Assembly (NCBI GenBank): GCA_029268515.1
Contig: JAQWNP010000010.1
Span: 1 to 64,000, forward strand
DNA length: 64,000 nt
DNA from: Phycisphaerales bacterium
Lineage (GTDB): Bacteria; Planctomycetota; Phycisphaerae; Phycisphaerales; SM1A02
Reading direction: 5' to 3'
Each line of letters opens with the position of its first letter. Position 1 is the first letter of the stretch. The translations under genes were made by a program, and so were the position numbers. The notes below the pieces were generated by a model, which saw only the letters and a list, made by a program, of their open reading frames with translations, was not told the DNA's origin and did not search any database. Shown piece after piece: positions 63,987 through 64,000 of the stretch.

Positions 63987-64000
63987 TGGACCCAATGATT

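Noticed and set aside
1-64000. Mobile elements, prophage genes, CRISPR arrays or toxin-antitoxin pairs
   Set aside because: No transposase, integrase, phage structural gene, repeat-spacer array or toxin-like small pair was found; nearly all of the sequence is accounted for by the genes listed.

Overview
The window looks like a chromosome segment of a planctomycete, most likely of the Phycisphaerae. This is an inference from: secreted choice-of-anchor B proteins ending in paired GDFNGDN/EDIDGSG dockerin-like repeats, CxxC zinc-ribbon membrane proteins, DUF4159 and DUF4340 proteins, an orphan SpoIIE-type phosphatase, and genes that often lack a Shine-Dalgarno site. No rRNA, tRNA, insertion sequence, prophage or CRISPR array was found. 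Gene density is high: many neighbours overlap by 4 to 91 nt and two convergent pairs have directly abutting stop codons.

Layout. 1-2811 (+): the tail of one dockerin-tailed secreted protein, a clear terminator, then a complete paralogue. 2858-10119 (-): gcvH, a LolD-like ATPase, a double-FtsX permease, uvrB and purD, tightly packed. 10120-10774: a gene-free stretch with a possible structured RNA. 10775-17624 (+): a TIM-barrel epimerase-like protein, cmk, plsC-like, a CPA2 antiporter, comM/yifB, a TetR regulator and a small zinc-ribbon membrane protein. 17664-24223 (-): tag, a serine hydrolase, bifunctional putA and a glycosyltransferase. 24389-25309 (+): prmC, meeting end to end a PAS-GAF-receiver protein (-). 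27306-32494 (+): a GldA/F/G-like ABC cluster closed by a DUF4340 protein. 32404-38746 (-): ribD, a SpoIIE phosphatase, fusA with a long leader, and a divergent RNase HII-like protein. 38891-42903 (+): mnmA, a gamma-glutamyltransferase and a DhnA-type aldolase. 42920-44956 (-): a P1B ATPase with an unusual CPG motif. 45151-46164 (+): gpsA. 46165-48356 (-): a DUF502-hpf-ptsN-HPr regulatory block. 48466-54481 (-): a DUF4159 protein, an unknown anchored protein, a thioesterase, purN and a TPR-gluzincin-PDZ protein. 54669-56093 (+): a methyltransferase and a glutamine amidotransferase. 56074-60535 (-): a glycosyltransferase, dxs and a farnesyl/geranylgeranyl diphosphate synthase. 60655-62669 (+): an ExbB/TolQ-like protein and a TraB protein carrying a GspG-like insert. 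62709-63974 (-): ispG.

Most genes are housekeeping: purine synthesis (purD, purN), the MEP isoprenoid route (dxs, prenyl synthase, ispG), translation (fusA, prmC, mnmA, hpf), lipid and envelope metabolism (gpsA, plsC-like, glycosyltransferases) and DNA repair (uvrB, tag). The two most interesting signals are (1) the hexamer TACAAT placed 6-7 nt before the ATG of at least five genes, which suggests leaderless transcripts, and (2) a TraB-family protein that appears to contain a GspG pseudopilin-like calcium-loop segment. All assignments come from reading motifs by eye; no database search was run.
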